IMG/VR virus record: IMGVR_UViG_3300049893_001114
Location: 1 to 35,877 of that record
Reading direction: 5' to 3' (one strand)
DNA from: a virus
DNA length: 35,877 nucleotides
Under the pieces are notes generated by a model. It was given only the letters and a program-made list of their open reading frames with translations, was not told the origin of the DNA and made no database searches. The position numbers and the translations under genes were made by a program. Shown here one piece after another: positions 1 through 8,896 of the stretch. Numbering within the stretch: the stretch's first letter is position 1; every line of letters begins with the position of its first letter.

Positions 1-156
1 TCTATAAGCGTCCCATTTGGGCATTCAAACCCTAATTGATTGATCGCCCAGCTAGCATTGACAGAGGTAAACATCACACCAGTCCCCGTGTAAATCAATG
101 CCGAATAAAACGAGTTTTTGGACGTTATGTAAACGCCATTTTGCACAATGAACCGC
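1..156. repeat. terminal overlap, left copy (circular genome)
   Basis: Matches the last 156 bases of the window base for base except at three sites within the first 30 bases. It lies inside one gene, and joining the two ends keeps that gene open. The plain reading is assembly overlap of a circular or circularly permuted, headful-packaged genome rather than true direct terminal repeats, in line with the P22-type packaging genes. The three differences all fall on third codon positions and are silent. Confidence 0.93.
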
Positions 157-404
157 TTACCCGTAATGACCTGTTTTTTTATGATGTAGGTTTTGCCAGT
201 CTCGAGCGTGATTGTAGTTGCGTCCTGAACTGGGAAGTCAGCCTCTTTTGTGATGCTTATGTGGTTTGTGTTTTCGTCATTATCAATAAAGTGTTCGGAT
301 GATCGCTGAATGCTAAGCATCCATGATCTCATGCGCTGTTCTGCGAACCCGTTAGAATCCGCTATAGGTGCTACGCTGTCGGGTAATACGGGTTTACTGA
401 GCAT
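1..404 (-). CDS. virion/tail protein, N-terminal part (continues at the right end of the window)
   Basis: This is the first part of a 427-aa protein that crosses the contig join; the rest lies at 34842-35877. The ATG at 404-402 overlaps the end of the gp10-like gene by 11 bases. The N-terminus (MLSKPVLPDSVAP, then QRMRSWMLSIQ) resembles the short virion-attachment leaders of podovirus tail proteins. After about residue 60 the protein is a run of short beta strands rich in Gly, Asn, Ser and Thr, as in beta-helix or fibre proteins. Its place, just after gp10 and before the ejection genes, is where P22 has its tail needle gene 26, but I see no long coiled coil, so needle function is not supported. 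A structural tail or fibre role is inferred from position and composition. Confidence 0.85.
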   Translation of the reverse strand, partial: MLSKPVLPDSVAPIADSNGFAEQRMRSWMLSIQRSSEHFIDNDENTNHISITKEADFPVQDATTITLETGKTYIIKKQVITGKRFIVQNGVYITSKNSFYSALIYTGTGVMFTSVNASWAINQLGFECPNGTLI

Positions 405-1842
405 TTGCCATCAACTTGTTAAATGAGCATTTATTCGCGCCAGTGTATCTAAACCATAGCGTGCGGGTTTTTGGAAATGAACCAAGCCGATTAAAAATAA
501 CTCTTCGACCAAAATCTCCAGCATCGCCTAGGCTTTTAGAAATGAAATCAGACCAATTAAAACCGCCATCGTCAGACCACCGCATTTCCAAATTATCATC
601 GACGTTATAGCCAACATCCACAAACGGTTCGATTGACCATACTTTCATATTTACGCCAAAATTCGTAAACGGCTGCAAAATAACATCGCGGTAAATTGCT
701 GTCCCGTACTCGGTGTAGGTCTCATCGTCAATAACACCTACGAGACCGCTATTTTTATCGGTCACAAAAATAGAGTTATAGGCTTGAGTGATTGACTGCA
801 CCCGCCAAGGCGCATCTATGTAGCCTCCAGCCCCTAATATTCTAGACCTTCTCTCGTGCCATTTGCCCGTCACTAAATCGTAAACGAAACACCAATCGCC
901 AACATGAATAACAACGAACTCGCCACCATTTTGGGAATGACGCATAACCGAAGCCGATGCTAAATCCTCTGGCGTTTGGCTTTGCAAAATAAAATCAATC
1001 GTTTCGTTTGAAATCCGTTGCGGTTGAGAACTCGAAAACAAATAAACAACCGTTTCAGCGTTTTTACTCTTTCCTAAAAACACAAAAGAACCGCGAAATG
1101 GCGTCTTTGCGTATGGGCCGCTCATGCCGTAATCCATTGCCGAGCTGGGAATGGGTCTAAATGCAAACTCAAGCTCCCCAGCGTCATAAAATGGAACCGT
1201 TAAATAATCGCCAATGACGTAAATATTATTTTGGAATGCAACTAATCCGCGAATGTAATCTAACTGCGTCACTTGATAATAATTAAGCGCGTCATACACA
1301 AGGCCATTATTAATATCTGAGTGAAATATAATTTTAGAATTTGATTGAGCAAAAACAAAATAGGAATCAACCGCGACAACATCAACGGCTGGAGCTAGAA
1401 AGTTCGTAGCGGTATCAATACGGGTTAAAATCCCAGTTGACTGAGTAAAACAATAACATTCGCCATCGGGAACCAGAATAACCATCTCAAGATGAGTCGA
1501 AGCGAAAATAACTTTTTCACTGCCCAATATAAGGCCAATAGCAAAAGATCGATAAGATGAACTACCATCATAGTTAATAATTCGATCAATGCTATAAAGG
1601 TATGAACCAACAACAACGTACAAAACCCCGTTAAACTCGTATGAGCCACGACCTAAGCCGCTTATCTCATCGACTACAGCTTTCAATCCTGGCGTTTGGT
1701 ATAAATTTTCTTGACTAAGCGCGTCACTCGTTGACGTGTTCGGATACCAATTAATGCACCGCTGGGCGCTTAAAGGTTTTGAACGGCTCAAATAAAAACC
1801 GCTCGTAAAAGGTAGCTCAATTCGTCCCGTTCTTTGCGCCAT
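394..1842 (-). CDS. P22 gp10-like packaged-DNA stabilization protein (tail hub)
   Basis: 482 aa, close to the 472 aa of P22 gp10, the hub factor that closes the portal channel after packaging and carries the needle and tailspikes. The N-terminal region (LSAQRCINWYPN, then LYQTPGLK) matches the conserved start of that family. The rest is repeated short beta strands with aromatic-Gly motifs, as expected for its propeller-like fold. It starts two bases after the stop of the gp4-like gene and overlaps the next gene by 11 bases. Gene order coat, gp4, gp10 is the same as in P22. Identification rests on sequence resemblance, length and order. Confidence 0.9.
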   Translation of the reverse strand: MAQRTGRIELPFTSGFYLSRSKPLSAQRCINWYPNTSTSDALSQENLYQTPGLKAVVDEISGLGRGSYEFNGVLYVVVGSYLYSIDRIINYDGSSSYRSFAIGLILGSEKVIFASTHLEMVILVPDGECYCFTQSTGILTRIDTATNFLAPAVDVVAVDSYFVFAQSNSKIIFHSDINNGLVYDALNYYQVTQLDYIRGLVAFQNNIYVIGDYLTVPFYDAGELEFAFRPIPSSAMDYGMSGPYAKTPFRGSFVFLGKSKNAETVVYLFSSSQPQRISNETIDFILQSQTPEDLASASVMRHSQNGGEFVVIHVGDWCFVYDLVTGKWHERRSRILGAGGYIDAPWRVQSITQAYNSIFVTDKNSGLVGVIDDETYTEYGTAIYRDVILQPFTNFGVNMKVWSIEPFVDVGYNVDDNLEMRWSDDGGFNWSDFISKSLGDAGDFGRRVIFNRLGSFPKTRTLWFRYTGANKCSFNKLMANAQ

Positions 1843-1844
1843 GA

Positions 1845-2300
1845 CTATTCCACTGTTATATAGTTGCCGGTCTCGGTTTGAATTATATCAGCGTCAATTT
1901 CTGGATAAAATTTAGCGCTGTTTTGCGACTCATTGCCCGAACCAACTGGCGTATTTGAATCATAAGTGCAAGCAATATCTAATTCGATGTAACCCATCAT
2001 TGCATTGCGCGCATTTCGCTCATCGTCTTTTAAAAGTGCAATTTGATCATATGGGCCAAACTGATTGGCAAGGCGAACCGCGAGCGCTTTAACGGCCCAC
2101 TCTTCCGCATAAGTTGGAATTGTGACCGTATCAGATAATGAATCTAAAATCGTGAAGCCAAGACCTAAATTAGCGTTATTTGCAAAGAGGCGGTTAGCAT
2201 ATCGAATGCCTGTAGCAGCCTCGCCAGCATCGAGCGCGCCCATTGCCGATGCTTGACCAATCTCTAATAGCGCATCACGTATTAGGTCTTCTGCTTTCAT
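1845..2300 (-). CDS. P22 gp4-like tail accessory factor (head-to-tail adaptor)
   Basis: 151 aa; P22 gp4 is 166 aa. In P22, gp4 is the first factor to bind the portal ring after packaging. The protein is helical at the start (MKAEDLIRDALLEIGQAS) and has the family's C-terminal signature: a PVGSGNE stretch followed by an aromatic-Pro pair (KFYPEIDADI) matching PTGSGN...YFPGEQNAD in P22. Its ATG overlaps the stop of the small upstream gene by four bases (ATGA), suggesting translational coupling. P22 gp4 has been described with muralytic activity; I cannot judge that here. Confidence 0.88.
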   Translation of the reverse strand: MKAEDLIRDALLEIGQASAMGALDAGEAATGIRYANRLFANNANLGLGFTILDSLSDTVTIPTYAEEWAVKALAVRLANQFGPYDQIALLKDDERNARNAMMGYIELDIACTYDSNTPVGSGNESQNSAKFYPEIDADIIQTETGNYITVE

Positions 2301-2443
2301 TTTTCAGCCTTTTTAGGTTTGTCTTTTTCAGCTTCTTCGTGTGTTAAATGATAACCCATTGATAGAAACTTTTCTTTGTTTTCTTCGTGAATCATTGCAG
2401 GCAAAACTTCGCCTTTGTGCTTAATAAAAACAGTAATAATCAT
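2297..2443 (-). CDS. small conserved-position protein between coat and gp4
   Basis: 48 aa, starting MIITVFIKHKGEV and ending in a Lys/Glu-rich tail (EKDKPKKAEK). A longer reading from 2494 would overlap the coat gene; the ATG at 2443 is preferred because a GAGG ribosome site sits about six bases before it. The stop overlaps the gp4-like start by four bases. I do not recognise a family. The start reads like a beta hairpin with a Gly turn. Many P22-like phages have one or two tiny genes at this spot, so a minor virion or assembly role is possible but not shown. Confidence 0.7.
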   Translation of the reverse strand: MIITVFIKHKGEVLPAMIHEENKEKFLSMGYHLTHEEAEKDKPKKAEK

Positions 2444-2484
2444 AGTAACCTCAGAATGAGAAAGGGGGCCGAAGCCCCCGACTG

Positions 2485-3774
2485 TTAGCCCCATGAACGC
2501 GCTGAGCGCATTGGGTTGAAGCAGATAAACGCAGGTAGCATATCAACACGCATAAGCTGTTTGTTGCCACGGAAGTCAACACCGCGAGAAACGCGCATAC
2601 TAATGCCTTGCTCGGTGCGAATAACAGTATCAGTTGAGTTGAGCTTAGGTAAGTCAACAAATCCGATACCAAATGAACCGCTCGCAAACGCAATGTTAGG
2701 TTTGTAAGTGGTATTCAATGCACCAAGAATGGTGAACGCATCGCCAGAAGTTAAAGCCGCGCTAATGTTATTGTATTGGCCGTTTGATTCGTAAATCGCT
2801 GGGGTAGATACAGTAACAGTAACGTTACCAGAGGCGTCAGTGTTCCCGCCAGTCAACACGGTTGCGCGCCACTTTAACGGAGCGCCAGAGGCATCGTAGA
2901 ACGGCTGCCTAGTAACACCGTTAACATAGCTGCGAGCGTTCGAGCCAGTGCCGGTAAATTCAAGAACATCACCCGCGCGCACTGCGTTAGTAACCGAAGC
3001 GGTTAAACCAGTAAGCGATAAAGTTTGAGTCATTGAATCTTTTACGCTGGCATAGGTAGCGGTTGGGGTGGCCGCCAACGTACCAGAGCGCGCAGTAGTC
3101 GCACCAGATTGATAGTTGCTGAGCATGTCAGAACTCATCACAGAAACGCCAGCTACACGGCTTGGAATTTGTGCATCTTCCCACGCTGAGCGAACGTTGT
3201 TTGAAGACATGTTGGATACGCCTTGCTGCAATGAAGCGAGTTTGCCCATTGAGTAATCATTAATAACGTTTTTGATTTCACCCTTAACGCCCATTGAACG
3301 AAAGAATGCTTTTGTAGCCATGACGTCATCCCATGAGTCTACGAAAGTACCTACTGTACCAATGGTTAAGCCTGAGTTGTTAATCATAAACGTTGAGAAG
3401 TTTTGCTCAACTTTCGCCAGCATATATTGACCAATGCCGTTTAAATGGCGATCTAATTGGCGCGCGCGAATGGCTTGATCTACTGCGTTGTAGTCCAATT
3501 CGACTGTGACAACGTTTTGAACTGTGCCCGTTGATTTACCATAGACAATATCGTTTTTGGTTTGCGCAGAAACGTCACCGTCTGCTGTTTCTACAGTGCG
3601 CCATTGCATTGGGCGTGGAAACGAAATCGAGCCGCCATATTCTGGCTGATCAATGCCGCCTTCGTTCAAGAGTTGAGTATCAACCTCTTTAACTAAGACT
3701 GCGTTGCCTTCGAAGTCGTCCATGATCTTATCGGCGACTTTCTGAGTTTGTGCGGATGTATAGCTGTTAGCCAT
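2485..3774 (-). CDS. P22 gp5-like major capsid (coat) protein
   Basis: 429 aa, essentially the length of P22 coat (430 aa). It forms the T=7 shell around the scaffold. It has a helical N-arm, a region corresponding to the HK97-fold spine helix (roughly residues 95-135), and an inserted beta-rich region around residues 225-345 that could match the P22 I-domain. It starts seven bases after the scaffold stop, and a good AGGT site precedes the ATG. The position after the scaffold and the length match P22 gene 5. Family assignment comes from pattern and order rather than alignment. Confidence 0.88.
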   Translation of the reverse strand: MANSYTSAQTQKVADKIMDDFEGNAVLVKEVDTQLLNEGGIDQPEYGGSISFPRPMQWRTVETADGDVSAQTKNDIVYGKSTGTVQNVVTVELDYNAVDQAIRARQLDRHLNGIGQYMLAKVEQNFSTFMINNSGLTIGTVGTFVDSWDDVMATKAFFRSMGVKGEIKNVINDYSMGKLASLQQGVSNMSSNNVRSAWEDAQIPSRVAGVSVMSSDMLSNYQSGATTARSGTLAATPTATYASVKDSMTQTLSLTGLTASVTNAVRAGDVLEFTGTGSNARSYVNGVTRQPFYDASGAPLKWRATVLTGGNTDASGNVTVTVSTPAIYESNGQYNNISAALTSGDAFTILGALNTTYKPNIAFASGSFGIGFVDLPKLNSTDTVIRTEQGISMRVSRGVDFRGNKQLMRVDMLPAFICFNPMRSARSWG

Positions 3775-3780
3775 AATAAA

Positions 3781-4584
3781 TTACCTGTAAGTGCGACCTT
3801 TTGCGTGGTCAGTTGTCAAACGTGAGCCCGACACCTTCGTTGGTGGAGGCGGGGCAGAAGTGGTCTTTTTCTGAACGGCTTTTGGTTTTACGACTTCGAG
3901 CAAATGCGCGACCGCCATCGCTGGGGGCATCATAGTCATCTCATGTATAACGTCAAAATTGTTGCCCAAATAGTTCAACATTTCTGCGCCATTCGGATGA
4001 TCTAAAATAATCCCGCCAATGTGTGCGCCTAGCCCTGAATCCTCAACCGCCTTCGCTGCGTACTGCAATGCCTGATCGTTTATACCCGCCTCTTTCGCAC
4101 GGCCGCGAAACGAGTTTAAGCGCTCTTGCTCTTGCTGTTGACGTAGGCTGTCGGCCTGTTCTTTTTGAGCTTTTTCCTGAATTTCGCGCTGATGCTTTTC
4201 TAACAGATAGGCATTGTATTCAGCATTTTGACGGTTGAACTCGACTGGATTGTCTAATGCTAGATCGGCATCCGGCATCGTGACTTCTTTAATCGGTTTT
4301 ACTGCCTCTTGCTGTTTGCGCAGGCTTTCAAGTTCTTGCTCTAGTTTTTCAGCCTTCATGCTCTTACGATACAGCTCATTTATGCGCTGCTTGACTGCGT
4401 CTTTCTGCTCATCGAGCGATTTATCGTAGTCAATGTAATTACTTTTCGGCTTTTCTTCTGTCCCCTCGGACTCGGCAGGTAAATTTTCCGGTTTTTCTTT
4501 GGTTTCAATCACGTCCGATTGTTCGCCATCGTCAAAACCTTGAATCTCTGCGAAATCGTCTTGGTCGCTTACTTGGTCTAACAT
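3781..4584 (-). CDS. scaffolding protein (P22 gp8-like role)
   Basis: 267 aa, highly charged and Gln/Glu/Lys-rich, with a long predicted coiled coil at about residues 60-150 (repeated EKLEQELESLRKQQE-type heptads). The acidic N-terminus and basic C-terminal tail after a Pro run (SAPPPPTKV, then HAKGRTYR) fit scaffolds that bind coat through a basic C-terminal helix. P22 gp8 is 303 aa. The AGGGG site lies six bases before the ATG. A 67-base gap separates it from the portal gene, one of the larger gaps in the structural block. Confidence 0.85.
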   Translation of the reverse strand: MLDQVSDQDDFAEIQGFDDGEQSDVIETKEKPENLPAESEGTEEKPKSNYIDYDKSLDEQKDAVKQRINELYRKSMKAEKLEQELESLRKQQEAVKPIKEVTMPDADLALDNPVEFNRQNAEYNAYLLEKHQREIQEKAQKEQADSLRQQQEQERLNSFRGRAKEAGINDQALQYAAKAVEDSGLGAHIGGIILDHPNGAEMLNYLGNNFDVIHEMTMMPPAMAVAHLLEVVKPKAVQKKTTSAPPPPTKVSGSRLTTDHAKGRTYR

Positions 4585-4651
4585 GCTTAACCCCTTTTAA
4601 GGTCTCTGTTGAATCTATAATTTACACCAATTTGCATAACTTTACAAAATT

Positions 4652-6745
4652 TTACGTTTTATCCGCTAGACTTTGCGCTGTTTCTGTGTATGCCTCTGCT
4701 GCGGCTGGACTAACGATAGCATCTGCGCCCATTGATGCCGATATTTTATTGAGCGTACCAGCCATAGTGTTCAGCATTTGCACCATTTGCGATTGCTGCT
4801 CATATTGCGAGTCTATCCGCCTGTTCTGCAATTCTATTTGCTGCATGGTTTGTTCAAAGTCCAGCTTTTGCTGGGCCTGCTCGGCTTTTATTAGTGCGAC
4901 TTGTGTATCTGCCTGAACTTTCTGAGTTTGGGCTTGGGCCTTCTCGGTTTCAGCTTGTGCGATTAATGCCGCTGGGTCTGGCTGTTGCGGTTGTGATGCT
5001 GCCGCCTCGACCATTTTCTTTTCTTCATCGGTTAGCTGCGACTCTGGAATTTGCCCCGAATTGACCTTTTTAATGCGTATCCGCTCGGCCAGTTTATCCA
5101 TTCCTGGGGCGTCGATGGCGCCCACAAAAATATCTTTGCCTTCTTCGATTATTGAAGGGTCAATAGCTCCGAGCGACTCAATCTTACGAACCGTCTCTTC
5201 GCGTTTGCTTCTAAACGCTACGCCAATATCGCAATAAACATCATAGCTGCCTTCGGTTAAATCATTGACTTTAACAGGGCCGTTTTCAGTCTGGATAACC
5301 TCGTATAAAACTGCGTTTTCGTAGCTGCCATCCTCGCCAATCGTGCGAACTTCTTTTTCTGTGTCGTGCAGTCGTGGGTAGGCCCTGATACAGATTTTTG
5401 CTAGCTGAAGAATAAATCGCTTAGTCGCATTGAAAAACTCTAATTGTCCAACGTCACCTTTGTGCTGAATCATTTCAATCGCTTCGGCAGATTGACGAGC
5501 AAACTGCTTACCATCGGCAGGGCCAAACATGCCGCTAGAATCATCTAGGCCGCCACGGGCCAATTCAATGACGTTTAATAGCGCTGGGTTTACCGCTGGA
5601 GCATCCATAACGAAAGGAGGCGCAACACCGTCAACGTGATCATAAAATTGTACGGGGTCATTGTTTTTATTGATTGTTTTTAGCTTGTCGGTGTAGTTTT
5701 TAAAGTGGTCCTTAACGGCAAATATTTTGCCTTTTGGAGCTAGAGCTGTATCACTTACATAACGACTAGCCGAATAATTTAATACGCGCTGCTCGTCAAC
5801 CATATCAACCAGCATACCGTGACTAGTTGGCTTGTTATTGATAATTTCGAAATAGGGCAACAACGGCACAACGGGCAACAAATCAAAGACCGTTTCTTCC
5901 TCTTCGTTTAGCCAGTTTTCTGAGTCATAAAAACGAGAGCATATTTTGTATGAGCGTTTTACTCTTGACTTTACGCCAGATAAATCAGCGCCCGCCTTTT
6001 CAAGCTCTTTGTAGTCCTCTTCGCCAATTACATCACCACCAGGTAACTGATAGATTTTTTTATTGCCCCACTTTTTATAAAACAGTTGCGAAACAATAGT
6101 CCCGCTACGGTTGTGACAAAATGAGTTATTGCGAGAGTGATCTGATAATGATTTCGCAGCCTTGGCTTTATCTTCACCAAATAGCTCCTCTAGCTCATCA
6201 TCGGATAGGTGGTGATCTACCGTTACAGCCTCAGCATCTTCGGCCACGTTCGACTGCCAATTGCCGAAAAACCATACTCGGTTTATGGCGTCTGGTACTG
6301 ATCGAATAAATAGCGTTTGATCGAATGAGTCTGGGTCGCAGTATTCCTGCTCAATCATCGCGCAGTCAAAACCACAGACCATACCACGCCTGGCTGCTTT
6401 GGCGTAAATGTCTTGGGCGCGTGAATCGTACTCAGTAGCACGGAATAGTCCAGCTAAGATAGCGGCCGTCTTTTCTTCACCGTCACCGCTGGCGGGCTTT
6501 ACGTTAACCTGAACATCTTGCGAAGCCAGCTCGCCCCACGCTTTATTTAGCTTGCCCTTTGCCTTGTTAAAGCTGAATCGCGGACGGTTGTAGGTTTCAA
6601 AATCCTCATAGACTGTATCTTCCCAAAATCCATCTTTTTTTGCATCCATAATAATCAGATCGCGCATTTCATCGCGCAAATCCGATTCCACTTCTTGAGC
6701 TAGTTCGCGCTCTTTTATGACTTTTCTGTGATCGTCCCACTTCAT
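4652..6745 (-). CDS. P22 gp1-like portal protein
   Basis: 697 aa; P22 portal is 725 aa. It forms the dodecameric ring at one vertex through which DNA is packaged and ejected. The N-terminal third has the family's signature stretch (YNRPRFSFNKAKGKLNKAWG) and Trp/Pro-rich core strands. The last 110 residues are Gln/Ala-rich and helical (SQPQQPDPAALIAQAE onward), like the long C-terminal barrel of P22 portal. It begins ten bases after the terminase stop and follows both terminase genes, as in P22. Confidence 0.93.
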   Translation of the reverse strand: MKWDDHRKVIKERELAQEVESDLRDEMRDLIIMDAKKDGFWEDTVYEDFETYNRPRFSFNKAKGKLNKAWGELASQDVQVNVKPASGDGEEKTAAILAGLFRATEYDSRAQDIYAKAARRGMVCGFDCAMIEQEYCDPDSFDQTLFIRSVPDAINRVWFFGNWQSNVAEDAEAVTVDHHLSDDELEELFGEDKAKAAKSLSDHSRNNSFCHNRSGTIVSQLFYKKWGNKKIYQLPGGDVIGEEDYKELEKAGADLSGVKSRVKRSYKICSRFYDSENWLNEEEETVFDLLPVVPLLPYFEIINNKPTSHGMLVDMVDEQRVLNYSASRYVSDTALAPKGKIFAVKDHFKNYTDKLKTINKNNDPVQFYDHVDGVAPPFVMDAPAVNPALLNVIELARGGLDDSSGMFGPADGKQFARQSAEAIEMIQHKGDVGQLEFFNATKRFILQLAKICIRAYPRLHDTEKEVRTIGEDGSYENAVLYEVIQTENGPVKVNDLTEGSYDVYCDIGVAFRSKREETVRKIESLGAIDPSIIEEGKDIFVGAIDAPGMDKLAERIRIKKVNSGQIPESQLTDEEKKMVEAAASQPQQPDPAALIAQAETEKAQAQTQKVQADTQVALIKAEQAQQKLDFEQTMQQIELQNRRIDSQYEQQSQMVQMLNTMAGTLNKISASMGADAIVSPAAAEAYTETAQSLADKT

Positions 6746-6755
6746 ATTTATGGCC

Positions 6756-8225
6756 TCAGTCGAAATCTATGTGTAACGGTTCGTTGTCTACTTTAATCTG
6801 CCGCTGCATCATCATAACAACGTCAGCGCGGTTAGGGCTGTCAATGCCTAGCTTTTTCATCTCGGGCTTAGAGAGTATTTGAATGCGGCCACCCTCTTTT
6901 AGCGGTATCCTACAAATCTCCGCTTTTAAGCCGTTTATATCCTCAATGTCACTGCTAAAGGATAGCAAATCATCGGGATTATATACCACCTTACCCGATT
7001 TTACCGCAATGTATGTCCTAAGCATACGATCTGCCAATCGGGTATAGTATTGCGCGCGGCAATTTACAAAAGTCTCTTTATTTGACTTCTGCTTTTCGAT
7101 GTCGATCTCTGTGACTTTTTGATATTTTGAATCGGGATTATCAGCCGCCAACGAGCCTTTGAACTGAGCCACGGTTATTTTTTTACCCTTGAACCCCTGC
7201 TCAACTTGGTATGTTGCCCCAGCCCCTAGGCCGTCACAGTCCCACGTAAACGCGTCTGGCTTAACGCCCACGGTCAATGATATGGCTGTGCCTGTCTTGC
7301 TTACGATATTGCCGCCAGTGATTTCTTTGACCATTTTAACGACTGATCCGTGTTGGTAGCCCCATGCGCCAGGGTCATCTCCTTGGTCTGCTGGGTCATA
7401 CGCACAAATTTCTTGCCCTAACGCATCAAACCCTAGTTTGATATGAGCATCGACACAAGCATCGAACCACTCTGGTTGAATGATCGCGTTATCTATCGTC
7501 TCTAGATAGTCGCCTAGCCATTTGTGACGGTACTGCGCGGGCGTCATGTTGGCCTCATCGCTGGCCCTTTCCGCTTCCAGACCTGAGGCAATAAACCAAC
7601 TGCGCGGCATGTCAGGGTAATTTGCTTGAACGATTAAAAGCGCGTCATCTTCGTAGTATTTACCGCTTGCCAGTGTTGACTCTGCGCGCTCTAGCCATTT
7701 TTTGGCTATCGGGTCATTGCGTGAGCCTCGGTTCATCGACACCCATATTTCAGGTGTTGGCATATTCTCAATATCTATGCCCTGTTCGAGCATTAGCTGC
7801 ACGTCTTTTGCGCTGTTTCTGAGTGATGCTGTTAAAACTCGTAGCGTGTTTTCTGAGGCGCTTTCGCCCTCCTCAATCCACAAACCTTTAACGCCTGATA
7901 ACTGGCCTTTAATGCTTGTGATATTGCGAGCGATACCGATGAAGAAAGCATAGCCGCCTGAAACGTGGCTGATCGTTGTAGCTGTGGCAGTGAACCCCGC
8001 CATGCCGTGGCGCTCTATCTCATCGAGAAGCGTTCGATATACCGACTCATTGATTGAGTTTTGAAACTCACGAGCGCAGCACCAGATATTACCTTGGCTT
8101 ATGCTTGATAGCACATAGTCAGCAATGAACGTGGTCTTAGTCGAACCACGCCCACCGACTGCAATTTTAACCCGCTTTTTTTTCGTTATTAGCGGGCCGA
8201 ATTTGTCTATGCACTTAATCTGAAT
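6756..8225 (-). CDS. terminase large subunit with non-standard start codon
   Basis: The packaging motor ATPase and nuclease. The first GTG in frame (8114) would cut off the ATPase P-loop, which is encoded just upstream (VGGRGSTKT, about residues 23-31 of the longer reading). The frame is open up to a TGA at 8231-8229, and the only start-like codons before the P-loop are ATT at 8225 or 8219. An ATT start at 8225 gives MQIKCIDKFGPL and 489 aa (P22 gp2 is 499 aa), with a GGGGTG ribosome site seven bases before it. Walker B is WIEEGE (about 116-121). The nuclease Asp cluster is YDPADQGDD (about 276-284), with a final SPNRADVV near 463. It overlaps the small terminase gene by 11 bases. The start is inferred; a sequencing or strain variant of a normal start codon is the alternative. 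Confidence 0.9.
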   Translation of the reverse strand: MQIKCIDKFGPLITKKKRVKIAVGGRGSTKTTFIADYVLSSISQGNIWCCAREFQNSINESVYRTLLDEIERHGMAGFTATATTISHVSGGYAFFIGIARNITSIKGQLSGVKGLWIEEGESASENTLRVLTASLRNSAKDVQLMLEQGIDIENMPTPEIWVSMNRGSRNDPIAKKWLERAESTLASGKYYEDDALLIVQANYPDMPRSWFIASGLEAERASDEANMTPAQYRHKWLGDYLETIDNAIIQPEWFDACVDAHIKLGFDALGQEICAYDPADQGDDPGAWGYQHGSVVKMVKEITGGNIVSKTGTAISLTVGVKPDAFTWDCDGLGAGATYQVEQGFKGKKITVAQFKGSLAADNPDSKYQKVTEIDIEKQKSNKETFVNCRAQYYTRLADRMLRTYIAVKSGKVVYNPDDLLSFSSDIEDINGLKAEICRIPLKEGGRIQILSKPEMKKLGIDSPNRADVVMMMQRQIKVDNEPLHIDFD

Positions 8226-8592
8226 CTTTGTTCACCCCAACAAATGTAATCGGCTCGACTTGAATGGGGCCACCCTTGGCGCCTGTAAGCTGCGTTTCTG
8301 CTTTGTCGCTGTAGCCATGGTTATGCAAAATTAGCTTGCTTATAGTGGGGTTTAAATCGCCCGTAAGCGATCCATTTAGCGTTTTCTGCTCTTGCTTTGT
8401 CGCAATTAAATCAAGCGCGTCCGAAAACATAGGATAATCAGCCGCCCATAGATAGATTGACGACTTCGCAACTTTGATAAAACAGGCAAACCCAGCAACA
8501 CTCGGAACAGCATCGCCAAGGCTCTCGTATGTATCTAGATACTCACTTACAGCATCTACAAAAGACTCTTTGTATTCAGTTGGTCTTGCCAT
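8215..8592 (-). CDS. terminase small subunit (DNA-packaging gp3-like)
   Basis: 125 aa. The protein recognises viral DNA at the pac site and loads the large subunit. The N-terminus (MARPTEYKESFVDAV) and a helix-turn-helix around residues 25-55 (IKVAKSSIYLWAADYPMF) match the DNA-packaging gp3-type family. The C-terminal tail (LILHNHGYSDKAE, then TGAKGGPIQVEP) is the usual end of such proteins. A GAGAG site precedes the ATG. Its last 11 bases overlap the reading frame of the large subunit. In P22-type phages the pac site often lies inside this gene, which fits the circular permutation implied by the contig ends. Confidence 0.88.
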   Translation of the reverse strand: MARPTEYKESFVDAVSEYLDTYESLGDAVPSVAGFACFIKVAKSSIYLWAADYPMFSDALDLIATKQEQKTLNGSLTGDLNPTISKLILHNHGYSDKAETQLTGAKGGPIQVEPITFVGVNKDSD

Positions 8593-8632
8593 TTGTCTCT
8601 CGCTTAACGCGCTAGGCGTCTCTAATAAAACA

Positions 8633-8855
8633 TTAATCTAATTGGATTGTAACGGGGCTTGCTGTCGATGGCTTAACTACGCGATAAATGCCTGAACCTG
8701 TCACGGACGTTTTGAAATGCAAATCCGCACTTAACTTGTAGGTTGACAACCTCGGAGCCTGATACCCCAGAGCATTTTAGCCCTAATGATTTCGAGCCGT
8801 CCGTGATGCACTCTGATGACGTTTCTGCCGCTGTTACGTTGTTAAAAAGTATCAT
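8633..8855 (-). pseudogene. small virion-type protein gene broken by one extra base
   Basis: From the ATG at 8855, with a good AGAGGAAT site, the frame is plausible for about 42 codons (MILFNNVTAAE... EVVNLQV) and then runs into unrelated residues, ending at 60 aa. Skipping one A at about 8731-8732 gives a clean continuation, SADLHFKTSVTGSGIYRVVK and on to a stop at 8633, for 73 aa. The joined protein looks like the small beta-sandwich virion proteins found near packaging genes in other phages (a pattern of GSG-YRV-KP followed by a short V-T-I strand). The break could be a real frameshift, a programmed +1 shift at GTT AAG, or an assembly error. Confidence 0.65.
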
Positions 8856-8896
8856 GGTTATTCCTCTTTTGTTTTAACCATACTAACACAGATTGA

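Noticed and set aside
36-302. Plus-strand open frame at the left end
   Set aside because: It is antisense to the start of the tail gene that wraps round the contig ends.
1425-1649. Open frames overlapping the gp10-like gene and other structural genes on either strand
   Set aside because: They lie wholly inside strongly supported genes, lack ribosome sites and have odd composition; treated as shadows.
4585-4651. Promoter between portal and scaffold genes (TTGTAA, 17 bases, TAAATT)
   Set aside because: Both boxes are weak in an A-T-rich gap; such matches are expected by chance, so I do not list it.
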